DNA from: JAJKIV01 sp036509075 | GTDB lineage: Bacteria; Gemmatimonadota; Gemmatimonadetes; Gemmatimonadales; Gemmatimonadaceae | DNA: 13,158 bases | Reading direction: 5' to 3' | Assembly (NCBI GenBank): GCA_036509075.1 | Contig: DATCGG010000493.1 | Coordinates: 1-13,158 of the forward strand | Shown: in pieces, positions 1 to 7,320 of the stretch | Position numbering within the stretch: position 1 is the stretch's first letter | Layout of the letters: each line of letters starts with the position of its first letter | The notes under the pieces: model-generated | Told to the model about the DNA's origin: nothing | Seen by the model: only the letters and a program-made list of their open reading frames with translations | Databases searched by the model: none | Program-made: the position numbers and the translations under genes

Positions 1-304
1 AGTGCGCAGATCGAGCCCTTCGCGCCAGGGTTTCGCGATCTGGTGCTGGCGCGGCACGTGATGGGTCCGGGGGCGCTGGAAGCGAGAAACCCCAACCAAA
101 GTCGGAGGCGACATTGGCGATGGCGCGGATACCCTGCGACAGCTGTTCCTGCGCCCGGTGGCGCGCTGGCGCCCACATACGACGCCAGTGCGCGGACTCT
201 ATCTCTGCTCGGCAGCGACGCCGCCGGGAGGTGGCGTGCATGGGATGTGCGGCTTCTACGCGGCGAGGGCGGCGCTGCGCGACGTGTTCGGCCTGGCCAC
301 CTAA
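1..304 (+). pseudogene. C-terminal part of a phytoene-dehydrogenase-like FAD-dependent oxidoreductase, frameshifted
   Basis: Only the C-terminal end is present; the gene runs off the left edge. Frame 1 reads from base 1 to the residues NPNQ (codons at 88-99). The homologous sequence then continues in frame 2 from 101 (VGGDIGDGAD, then LRQLFLRPVARW) to a TAA at 302-304. The NPNxVGGDI block, the RPVAR segment and GLYLCSAATPPGGGVHGMCG close to the end are typical of the last part of phytoene-desaturase/CrtI-like NAD(P)/FAD oxidoreductases, where they help form the FAD pocket. Joining the frames needs removal of exactly one base in the AAA run at 98-100. The gene is therefore either inactivated by a +1 insertion or carries a sequencing error. 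Conservation on both sides is intact, which suggests a recent mutation or an error. The substrate cannot be deduced. The stop codon lies inside a CCTAACG motif. Confidence 0.8.
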
Positions 305-320
305 CGGGCCTCGCGACGTG

Positions 321-761
321 TTAACGCCGCGGACGTACCTTGGGGGCTGCAGACAGAGTGTGTCCCGACAGCGTCCAATCGAAACGGGTAATGCCATCCG
401 CGACTTCTGAATCCGACACTACGACAGAGCCTGAGGTGGCGTCCCCGTTTGGACCGCGTCCGCCGATCGGGACCGCCGCCACCGCCACGGCCTGACCCGA
501 TTTCGTCGCGAGGTCTGTTGGCACGTGAAATCGCGCCTGCCGGAATGCCTGGACGTGTCCAACGAGCCACCGCCTGTCCCCCGCGTAGACGAAAACGCGC
601 ACCTCATCCTCTGTATCGTTTCGGAACACGAGATACGCGCCGTCGTCAGGCGGAGCAGCACCGCCAGCATTTCTCCCTGCACAGTCCGTTGCCACGACGA
701 GTGCTACCACCGCGACGGCGACTCGCGCCGACCACTGGCGGCATGATGATGGATGAGCCAT
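321..761 (-). CDS. Small exported protein of unknown function
   Basis: The predicted protein has 146 residues. I chose the ATG at 761 because it puts a signal-like hydrophobic stretch (residues 11-25, after Arg8 and Arg13) at the N terminus. The open frame continues upstream to 929, but that part is Arg-rich and looks non-coding. The Cys at 27 is preceded by A-T-D, which is not a proper lipobox, so lipidation is doubtful. Residues 41-132 alternate hydrophobic and polar residues (AYLVFRND, VRVFVYAG, ARFHVP, a VPIGG turn, TRFDWTL), as in a small all-beta domain. I recall similar small exported proteins in Gemmatimonadota but cannot name a family. It is read convergently with the oxidoreductase remnant (16 bp apart) and lies 180 bp downstream of the haloperoxidase-like gene on the same strand. 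No function is proposed. Confidence 0.6.
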   Translation of the reverse strand: MAHPSSCRQWSARVAVAVVALVVATDCAGRNAGGAAPPDDGAYLVFRNDTEDEVRVFVYAGDRRWLVGHVQAFRQARFHVPTDLATKSGQAVAVAAVPIGGRGPNGDATSGSVVVSDSEVADGITRFDWTLSGHTLSAAPKVRPRR

Positions 762-853
762 GACGGCCTGGGCTCGGGGTGCCTTATAACAGCGGCGTCG
801 CCTACCGCCTCGTCGCGGCCCTTGCCTCGATCGGTCCAGACGTGACTCGAACC

Positions 854-920
854 GCACTGGCGCCTGACCATCCTGACCTACCGTCTGGTCGCGATAGATC
901 GAATCGTTAGGCGCCAGTGC
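854..920. repeat. Imperfect 15-bp inverted repeat between two minus-strand genes
   Basis: The left arm 854-868 (GCACTGGCGCCTGAC) and right arm 906-920 (GTTAGGCGCCAGTGC) pair along all 15 positions, with one G-T wobble (866 with 908), around a 37-nt spacer. A shorter alternative hairpin pairs 866-870 with 886-890. The repeat starts 22 bp past the stop codon of the minus-strand gene that ends at 942, so it could act as an RNA 3'-end structure. No T-tract follows on the minus strand, which argues against a standard intrinsic terminator. The right arm contains one copy of the CGTTAGG motif. Confidence 0.7.
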
Positions 921-941
921 TGCTGGCATTGCGCCGTTGCA

Positions 942-2120
942 TCACTTCAATACGAATGGCTCGTGGCCATTGACGTCGTGCGCGAGCGCCCATCCAGCTA
1001 CGGTGCGTCCAAGCGCCAGCCCCACCTCGGAGTCGAAGCGATAGTGGATGCCTGCGTAAACGCGCGAGATCGCGGCTTCCTCGGCCAGCGAGTCAAGCCG
1101 CTCGCGCTCGGCCGGGAAGCTCGTGCCTAGGATTTTCATCATGCCTGCCGAGATCACCGCGTGGTTTGACGTGTACGAGGGGAAGTTCGGCATCGGGATC
1201 GCGAGCTTGATGAGCGGATCGGCCATCACGGGCCGCAGCAGCCAGTAGTAAAACTTCGCGTCGTGCGAAACGATGATGCAGTCGAACGCCGTCATGTTCA
1301 TGAGCGCCAGCAGATGGGCACTCTCGCGCTCGGTCCGGTGATACTGAACGGCCAGCGTCGATGCCTGCACATTGTAGAATCCCGGCCCGTTGGCGGCCCA
1401 GAACTTCGCGATGCGCTCCTGTTCCGCAGTCCGCGTGTCGGCAATCTGCCGAACCTCGGCGAGCGCCGCCAGGAACTCCGGCGACCCGAACGCGGGTGGT
1501 GGCGGGGGTCGGAACTGGTCGCCCGAGAGCAGAAAGTAGGGCTTCATCTGGCCCCACATCGGCCCGACCGGGGGAGTCGCGCTGAACCAGATGCCCGGGC
1601 CGGTCGGCACCGTACCGGTCCACGGCGCGAAGAACCTGTCCCCCTGGGCCCGCGTCACGACTTGTGCGGCAATGTCACGTCCAATGGCTTCGCCTGACGC
1701 GACATCGGTGTTGCGGTTACCCGGCCAACCATCGGCAGCGAGGTACTCATCCAAGCGTGTTTCCAGCGCAGCCGCCTCACCCGGAAACAGGTACGTCAGC
1801 GCAACTGTTGATGCAGCACTGATTGCGGCATGCGCCGACGGGTGTACTGCGCCAGTCGCCGCCTTCTCGGCGGCAACGGCAGCGTTGTATCCAGCAACGC
1901 TCACGATCCCGAAATTGTGGATCGTCTCGAACGGATTCTTGGCGTACTTCACGGCGAGGCTGTTGGCGACACCATTCCAGTACACGGCGGCGTTGTCGTC
2001 CCAGAACTTGACGGCGCTCGCGGTGGGCGAGGTGGGAATTGGGCCGGTGGCGGTGGGTCGGTCCGAGCACGCCACCAAAGCGAAGGTCATGGCGAAAAGG
2101 CGAGGGATTGGGCGCTGCAT
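942..2120 (-). CDS. Vanadium-dependent haloperoxidase / PAP2-superfamily lipoprotein
   Basis: The protein has 392 residues. The ATG at 2120 is fixed by an AGGAGG ribosome site at 2127-2132 (6-nt spacing) and by a signal peptide ending in the lipobox L-V-A-C (Cys18). The protein is thus probably a lipoprotein exposed outside the inner membrane. The all-helical core carries the active-site residues of vanadium haloperoxidases and acid phosphatases at the same spacings: Lys289 and Arg296 (KFYYWLLRP), Ser318-Asn319-His320 (SYTSNHA), and Arg353 and His359 (SRVYAGIH). These correspond to K353/R360, S402-G403-H404 and R490/H496 of the fungal vanadium chloroperoxidase, except that Asn replaces the usual Gly before the catalytic His. 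The family either oxidises halides with H2O2 using bound vanadate or removes phosphate; sequence alone does not decide which. The gene is divergent from a SARP-type regulator that may control it. Confidence 0.88.
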   Translation of the reverse strand: MQRPIPRLFAMTFALVACSDRPTATGPIPTSPTASAVKFWDDNAAVYWNGVANSLAVKYAKNPFETIHNFGIVSVAGYNAAVAAEKAATGAVHPSAHAAISAASTVALTYLFPGEAAALETRLDEYLAADGWPGNRNTDVASGEAIGRDIAAQVVTRAQGDRFFAPWTGTVPTGPGIWFSATPPVGPMWGQMKPYFLLSGDQFRPPPPPAFGSPEFLAALAEVRQIADTRTAEQERIAKFWAANGPGFYNVQASTLAVQYHRTERESAHLLALMNMTAFDCIIVSHDAKFYYWLLRPVMADPLIKLAIPMPNFPSYTSNHAVISAGMMKILGTSFPAERERLDSLAEEAAISRVYAGIHYRFDSEVGLALGRTVAGWALAHDVNGHEPFVLK

Positions 2121-2315
2121 CGAGAGCCTCCTGTAGGTAGCTCCTGCGGTGAAGAGCGCTGAAGCCTTCGCGTGCGAAGGCCTCCCTTCCGCCAGTAGCG
2201 GAGGGTTCATGTCTCTAGCCCGGGCGATGCCGCCGGCGTAGAGTAGGTGGTAGCGACGCTGCTCGGCTCATGTCACCTCGCCGTGATCTATGCGCAACCT
2301 GGAACGGAGGCGCGT
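2121..2315. promoter_or_regulatory. Divergent intergenic region with two stacked hairpins
   Basis: This region must hold promoters for both the haloperoxidase-like gene (leftward) and the SARP-TPR regulator (rightward). The inverted repeat 2164-2171/2174-2181 (GCCTTCGC, GT, GCGAAGGC) is a perfect 8-bp stem. Four bases on, 2185-2192/2198-2205 (CCTTCCGC, CAGTA, GCGGAGGG) forms another 8-bp stem with one G-T wobble. Both lie 43-85 nt upstream of the haloperoxidase-like start codon. They could be leader RNA structures or operator dyads. I could not match them to a known riboswitch. I see no convincing -35/-10 boxes or SARP-type direct repeats. Confidence 0.45.
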
Positions 2316-4115
2316 GTGACCGAGCATCTGACTGGCCGTGTGCGTCTCCTGGTCCTCGGGCCGTTGGACGTGCGCTCCCCCGACGGTCGCGAGCTGCGAG
2401 CGCCGATCGCGCAGTCGAAGCGCCTGGCGCTCCTGTCCTACCTTGCGTTGGCGGGTCGTGACCGTTTCCGGCGACGCGACACGATCGTCGGACTGTTTTG
2501 GCCCGAGGCAGACCAACGGGCGGCACGCGCTTCCCTGCGTCAGGCATTGAGCTGGCTACGCCATGAGCTGGGCGGCGGCGTGTTCAGCCATCGTGGCGAG
2601 GAGGAGATCGGTGTCGCCGGAGAGCACGTCTGGTGTGACGCCGTTGCGTTCGACGAGACGATCGCCGACGAGGCTCCGGAGCAGGCGCTCACGCTCTTTC
2701 GCGGCGACCTGCTCGAGGGTGTGTTCGTGGCGGGCGCTGCACCGGAGCTCGAGCGATGGCTGGATGCCGAGCGCGTTTGTCGCCGCCAGCAGGCCACACG
2801 GGCCGCAAGTACCCTGGCCCAACGCGACGCGGGCTTCGGTCGGCTGGACTCGGCGGTGGCGTGGGCGCGACGGGCGGTGTCCCTATCGCCTAACGACGAA
2901 TCGAACCACCGGCTGTTGATTCAGCTGCTCGCGGCCGCCGGCGATCGCGCGGGCGCGCTCGAGGCGTACTCCGGGCTACGCGAGCGGCTCGTCGCGGATT
3001 ACGGCGCCGAACCGTCCGCGGAGACGGCCCGGCTCGTCTTCGAGATGCGAACCCACAGGCCAAGGGAACGGCGTTCTCACTCCACGGCGTCCAATGGCAG
3101 TTCGCCTCCAAGCCGGCCACCCGGAAGCGTCGCACGTTCGTCTACGTCGAACCCTGATGCCTATCTCCTGCTGGTGAAGGCGGAGTACTACCTCGCGAAG
3201 CGGACCACTGAGGCGTTCGCCCGGGCGCAAGGACTGGTCAGGGAGGCGCTCGAGCTCGATCCGTTGTACGCCGACGCGTACGCCGTATTGGCCAACACGT
3301 ACCAGGGATTCGCCTGGTACGGCCGGATGCCGGCAGACGAGGCGCTCGCCACTGCCGAGACCGCGGCGAAGAAAGCGGTGGCGCTCGACTCCGCATCTGC
3401 GTTTGGCCATGCCATGCTCGGGGCGACGCTCTCGTTCTACCATTACCGGTGGGTGGACGGGGAGGAAGAGTTTCGGAGAGCGATCGCGCTCGATCCCGAC
3501 GACGGGTCTATCCGGAACTGGTACGCGCTCCATCTTCGAACGTTAGGCATGGTGCCGGAGGCGCTGACGGAGATTCGCCGCGCCCACGAGCTGGACCAAC
3601 TCTACCGTCACTACTACTGGGCGATCGGCTACACGCTGACGCTCGCACGCAGGGACGACGACGCGATCGTAGAGCTGGGCCGGGCATTGCGGCTGGACCC
3701 GTCGTATTGGCGTGCGCGCGAGGAGCTGGCCGCTGCGCTCGCGCGGCGCAGCCGCTACGACGCCGCCCTCCATGAACTGGGCGTGGGATTCGAGATCGCG
3801 GGAGATACCGAAAAGGCCCAGGTCGTCGCCGCCGCCCGAGGTCAGTCGGGATACCGCGACGCGCAGCGGCGACTGGGCGAGATCGAGCGCGAGCGCCTCC
3901 GCGTCCGCGCTCGCGAGGGCCAATACGTGCCCGCGTTCGACCAGGCCTTGGTGTTCCTCGACCTCGGGGATCACGAGGCCGCAGTCGCGCAGTTGGAACG
4001 CGCCTACGCCGTCCGCGACCCCAGACTGACCTTCGTTAGGTTCGGTCCGAAGTACCGCGCCATCGCGAAACATCCCGGTGTTCTGTCACTGATGCGCGTG
4101 ATGAACCTGCCGTGA
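2316..4115 (+). CDS. SARP-like BTAD transcriptional regulator with C-terminal TPR domain
   Basis: The protein has 599 residues. I chose the GTG at 2316, which has GGAGG at 2306-2310 (5-nt spacing). The in-frame ATG at 2247 would add 23 residues that do not fit the family start. Residues about 8-90 are an OmpR/SARP-type winged helix (RLLVLGPLDV, then KRLALLSYLAL, then the GLFWPEADQRAARASLRQ segment). Residues about 120-245 are the all-helical bacterial transcriptional activator domain, ending GLRERLVADYGAEPSAET. A Ser/Pro/Arg-rich linker (about 246-279) leads to at least four TPR-like helical pairs (about 280-490), recognisable by repeated ALxLDP-type turns. The C-terminal segment (DPRLTFVRFGPKYRAI) resembles the end of many signalling TPR proteins. 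It is probably a cytoplasmic, DNA-binding activator whose signal acts through the TPRs. The divergent haloperoxidase-like gene is the obvious candidate target. Three copies of the CGTTAGG/CCTAACG motif lie inside the gene. Confidence 0.87.
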   Translation: MTEHLTGRVRLLVLGPLDVRSPDGRELRAPIAQSKRLALLSYLALAGRDRFRRRDTIVGLFWPEADQRAARASLRQALSWLRHELGGGVFSHRGEEEIGVAGEHVWCDAVAFDETIADEAPEQALTLFRGDLLEGVFVAGAAPELERWLDAERVCRRQQATRAASTLAQRDAGFGRLDSAVAWARRAVSLSPNDESNHRLLIQLLAAAGDRAGALEAYSGLRERLVADYGAEPSAETARLVFEMRTHRPRERRSHSTASNGSSPPSRPPGSVARSSTSNPDAYLLLVKAEYYLAKRTTEAFARAQGLVREALELDPLYADAYAVLANTYQGFAWYGRMPADEALATAETAAKKAVALDSASAFGHAMLGATLSFYHYRWVDGEEEFRRAIALDPDDGSIRNWYALHLRTLGMVPEALTEIRRAHELDQLYRHYYWAIGYTLTLARRDDDAIVELGRALRLDPSYWRAREELAAALARRSRYDAALHELGVGFEIAGDTEKAQVVAAARGQSGYRDAQRRLGEIERERLRVRAREGQYVPAFDQALVFLDLGDHEAAVAQLERAYAVRDPRLTFVRFGPKYRAIAKHPGVLSLMRVMNLP

Positions 4116-4142
4116 GACCGAACACGCTGTGCCGCCCGCCGA

Positions 4143-5543
4143 CTATCGTCTCGCCATACGCCGCCATAACGCGTACACGGGCAGCCCGATCAGCGTGAGC
4201 ACGATCCCCCCGAGCGTCGTCACCGGGCGCGCCACGAGCGCGCTCCCGACGACCCACAGCGTACCGCCGATGAAGATGAACGGCACCACGGGGTACCATG
4301 GCGTGCGGTAGGGGCGCGCGAGCTCCGGATGCCGGCGGCGCAGTATGATCACGCCCGCAACGGCGAGCGCCAGGAACGGCCAGACGCCTAACACGAACGC
4401 TTCAGCGAGCTGCTCGAAGCTGCGCGACCAGACCCCAACGACCGCGACCGCCGAGTAAGCGACGATCGCGACGTGCGGCGTCGCGAAGCGTGGGTGTACG
4501 CGCGCCAGCGGTCGGAAGAGGAGCCCGGCGTCGGCCATCGCGTAGAACACGCGTGGCTGCGTGAGCGCGAGAGCGTTCACCGTGCCGAACGTCGAGACGA
4601 TCACCGCCAATGCCACAGCGGCGGCGCCGATCGGGCCGACGACGCGCACCATCGCGTCAGTCGCGACGAGCGGCGAAGAGCGGAGGGCCGCGTACGGCAG
4701 CACGTACAGATACGCAGCGTTCGCCAAGAGGTAAACGGCGACGACAATTCCGGTACCAACGAGCAGCGCGCGCGGGAGGGCACGCCCCGGCTCGCGCACT
4801 TCACCGGCCACCGGCAACATGTCTTGGAACCCGTTGTACGCCCACAACGCCGCAACGAGACCGAGACCAACCCCGCTCCAATGCGCGTCCGCCGGCGCGG
4901 GGGCGCCGGCCGCGAACGCGCCCGCGCCTCCATTGCCGAAGAGAAACGCCGTGACGACAATCGCAGCGAGCGCGGCCACCTTGCCTAACGTCGCTGCGCC
5001 CTGCATCGCGCTGGCAGCGCGTACGGAGCGATAGCTCGCCGCTGCGGCAAACACGATCGCCCCGGCCGCCGCGAACCTAACGCCCATCGGAGAGAGCCCG
5101 ACAAGTCGGCCAAGATACTCACCAAATGCGACCGCCACGGCCGCGATCCCGGTCGGTCCAACGAAGAGGTACATCCAGCCGAACAAAAAGGCGACGGCGG
5201 GTCCATACACCTCTCGAAGGTAGACGAATATCCCGCCCGGCTCCGGAAACGCCGCCGCGAGCTCAGCCAACGCGAGCGCGGCGCACAGCGAGATGACGCC
5301 GCCGGCGATCCACACCGCCGCGACACCCCCGGGGGAGCCCACCGTGTCGGCTACCGAGGCCGGCACGCGGAAGATCCCGCTCCCGATCGTGACACCGATG
5401 ACGATCAGCGTCGTTTCCCAGAAGCCGAGACGCCGAGGGAGCTCCGTGCGCACGCGCGCCGTCGCGGATCCCGACGAGAGGTCCGCCGCTGGAGTCGGTG
5501 GAGACAAGGTAGGTTCGGGCGTGCGGGAGACGTCTGTCGCCAT
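4143..5543 (-). CDS. APC-superfamily amino acid permease
   Basis: The 466-residue integral membrane protein has about 12 hydrophobic segments, typical for the family. The first segment carries IGSGIFRVP (residues 53-61), the glycine-rich unwound TM1 stretch that binds the substrate amino group and carboxylate in APC transporters. Residues 226-260 (ALWAYNGFQD, then GEVREPGRALPRAL) match the TM6 region and following loop of LAT-like and SteT-like exchangers. I chose the ATG at 5543 for length and because the TM core follows after a Pro/Ser-rich 35-residue tail. Its ribosome site is weak (GGCGG). The frame stays open to 5846, but that would overlap the divergent amidase. The substrate is probably a neutral amino acid or amine; specificity cannot be read from the sequence. 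It shares a 124-bp divergent promoter region with the exported amidase, which suggests a linked job. Its 3' end is 27 bp from that of the convergent SARP-TPR gene. Confidence 0.88.
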   Translation of the reverse strand: MATDVSRTPEPTLSPPTPAADLSSGSATARVRTELPRRLGFWETTLIVIGVTIGSGIFRVPASVADTVGSPGGVAAVWIAGGVISLCAALALAELAAAFPEPGGIFVYLREVYGPAVAFLFGWMYLFVGPTGIAAVAVAFGEYLGRLVGLSPMGVRFAAAGAIVFAAAASYRSVRAASAMQGAATLGKVAALAAIVVTAFLFGNGGAGAFAAGAPAPADAHWSGVGLGLVAALWAYNGFQDMLPVAGEVREPGRALPRALLVGTGIVVAVYLLANAAYLYVLPYAALRSSPLVATDAMVRVVGPIGAAAVALAVIVSTFGTVNALALTQPRVFYAMADAGLLFRPLARVHPRFATPHVAIVAYSAVAVVGVWSRSFEQLAEAFVLGVWPFLALAVAGVIILRRRHPELARPYRTPWYPVVPFIFIGGTLWVVGSALVARPVTTLGGIVLTLIGLPVYALWRRMARR

Positions 5544-5667
5544 GTAACCGCCACGGAAGAGGAAGACCCACGACAAGAAGCTGCACCCGAGCGCAAGAAG
5601 TCGATAGCAGGGAGCACGCACCGATGACAGAATTGCCAGGTTCCTCCGACGGCGGCCACCGTTTCCC

Positions 5668-7281
5668 ATGCGCGATGTGAAAGACGTTCTCGTGTCTCGC
5701 CGAACCATGCTCGGCGCAATGGCGTCGATCGCTCCGGCGTCGCTCGCCGGCCGGCTGGAGGCGATCATGCGCCGACTCGCGACCACGGTCGAGCAACCGA
5801 GCGACGAACTGCTCGAGATGAGCGCCCGCGATGCGGTCGAGCGCATTCATTCCGGCGATCTCTCGGCCGAAGCGTACGTCGCCCGCCTGCTCCGGCAGCA
5901 CGAACGCTGCAAGCCCCTCAACCTCGTCACCGCGATCGATGGCGAGCGTGTGAAGGAGGCGGCGCGCGCCGTCGATGTGGCGCGCGCACGCGGTGCCAGG
6001 CTGGGTCCCGCCGCCGGGCTGTCGTTCGGGGTGAAGGGCCAGATCTCCGTCGCCGGATATCCGACGACGGCCGGCAATGGAGCGCTGCGGGGATACGTGC
6101 CGACGCGCCATGCTGCGGTGGTCGACGCACTCGTTAGGGCCGGCGCCATCCCGTTCTGCATGACAGCCGTTCCCGACATGACGATTTCGGATGGCATCAT
6201 GCATCAGGTCTCCTCGCACAGCGATGTGTTCGGCGCGGTCCACAATCCATACGATCCCAGTCGCATTCCCGGCGGCAGCAGCGGTGGCAGCGCCGGGGTG
6301 CTCGCGGCCCGCATCGTTCCGGCGGCGTTAGGTCTCGACACCAACGGCTCCATTCGGTGCCCCGCCGCGTTCAGCGGCGTTGCCGGTCTCCGGCCGTCGA
6401 CGTGGACGATCGACAACGCCCTGAACGGCACTCGGCGAAAGCGCTACTCGGAGGACGGCGTGCTTCTTCCTCCGCTCACTCGGCTCGACACTGTCGGACC
6501 GATGGCGCGCACCGTCGCCGACGTGGCGTTCCTCGACGCGTTGATCAGCGGCGAGCGTGCACCAGCCGTCGACCTGCGTCACGTGCGCATCGCGATTCCG
6601 GGCGACGATTTCTGGCAGCAGGAGCCGGTCGATCCGGGCGTGGCCGCAGTCGTTAGGGAGGCGTTCGCCAAGCTTCGTGACGCAGGGTGCACACTGATCG
6701 AGATCGACTTCGACCGCGAGGTGCGGAGCCTCGTGGGCACGATCGACACGCCGAGCCAGGCGAGCATGTTCGGCGCGCAGGGAATGGACGCGCCGCTGCA
6801 GTCATCGGAAACGATGGCAGCGTGGCTCCGGGAGAACGCGCCCGACGTGACCGTCGAGCAGATGTACCACGGCCGCCCGATCCGTAATCGCAAGCCTACG
6901 CTTCCATCAGAAGCAGAGCAGGTCGCGGTCCTGCGCGAGACGAATCGTCGGTACGCCGACGTGTACGCCTCGCACGGCGTGGCGGCGATCGCCTACCCGA
7001 CAGTACCGCTGGTCGCCACGCCGATTCGCGCTCAGGGTCCCCTCGAACCACTAGGCGAGATGCTCACGCTCAACGGCGTGACGATCGCTGAAGGATTGGC
7101 AATCGCACGCAATCTGTTCATGGCCCCGCGCCTCGGCGTGGCCGCGCTGAACGTTCCCGCCGGAATGTTCAACGGCTTACCGGTTGGATTGCAGCTCGAT
7201 GCGCCGCCCGGTCACGACAGTGAGCTGCTGGGTCTGGGGATTGCCGTCGAAAGAGTGCTTGGGCGAATCCCGGCCCCTTGA
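5668..7281 (+). CDS. Tat-exported amidase of the amidase-signature family
   Basis: The 537-residue protein hydrolyses an amide bond; the substrate is unknown. The N terminus (VSRRTMLGAM, then a small-residue hydrophobic stretch to about residue 27) looks like a twin-arginine signal, so the enzyme probably folds in the cytoplasm and is then exported. The amidase-signature core has Lys123 (SFGVKGQI), the glycine/serine-rich loop GGSSGGSAG at 202-210, and DTNGSIRCPAAF at 224-235. By family spacing the Ser-cisSer-Lys triad is Lys123, Ser204 and Ser228. The usual DTGGS reads DTNGS here, a change next to the nucleophile. The start is uncertain: ATG 5668 has only a weak upstream GGCGG, and GTG 5677 or 5692 are alternatives that keep the signal. 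The gene is divergent from an amino acid permease and 39 bp upstream of a secreted PEBP protein, probably in one operon. Three CGTTAGG motifs fall inside it. Confidence 0.88.
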   Translation: MRDVKDVLVSRRTMLGAMASIAPASLAGRLEAIMRRLATTVEQPSDELLEMSARDAVERIHSGDLSAEAYVARLLRQHERCKPLNLVTAIDGERVKEAARAVDVARARGARLGPAAGLSFGVKGQISVAGYPTTAGNGALRGYVPTRHAAVVDALVRAGAIPFCMTAVPDMTISDGIMHQVSSHSDVFGAVHNPYDPSRIPGGSSGGSAGVLAARIVPAALGLDTNGSIRCPAAFSGVAGLRPSTWTIDNALNGTRRKRYSEDGVLLPPLTRLDTVGPMARTVADVAFLDALISGERAPAVDLRHVRIAIPGDDFWQQEPVDPGVAAVVREAFAKLRDAGCTLIEIDFDREVRSLVGTIDTPSQASMFGAQGMDAPLQSSETMAAWLRENAPDVTVEQMYHGRPIRNRKPTLPSEAEQVAVLRETNRRYADVYASHGVAAIAYPTVPLVATPIRAQGPLEPLGEMLTLNGVTIAEGLAIARNLFMAPRLGVAALNVPAGMFNGLPVGLQLDAPPGHDSELLGLGIAVERVLGRIPAP

Positions 7282-7320
7282 TGCAGTCCTCGATGCATCG
7301 CACTCGGTGAGGAGAGAACG

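Noticed and set aside
840..920. Possible tRNA on the minus strand, because GGTTCGAGTC resembles a T-loop
   Set aside because: No acceptor stem, D-arm or anticodon arm can be placed around it; the long 15-bp stem does not fit a cloverleaf.
762..929. N-terminal extension of the small exported protein
   Set aside because: It would bury the signal-like segment at residue 57 onward and consists of Arg/Gln/Gly-rich, non-coding-like sequence across the inverted repeat.
4116..4142. Possible terminator between the convergent SARP-TPR and permease genes
   Set aside because: The 27-bp gap shows no stem and no T-run.
5544..5846. N-terminal extension of the permease (101 more codons)
   Set aside because: It would overlap the divergent amidase start and its Tat signal, is Ser/Arg-rich, and makes the permease longer than the family norm.
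5263..6243. Long minus-strand open frame (326 codons) opposite the amidase and permease start
   Set aside because: It overlaps two well-supported genes, is Arg/His/Gly-rich without any domain pattern, and is the usual frame shadow in GC-rich DNA.
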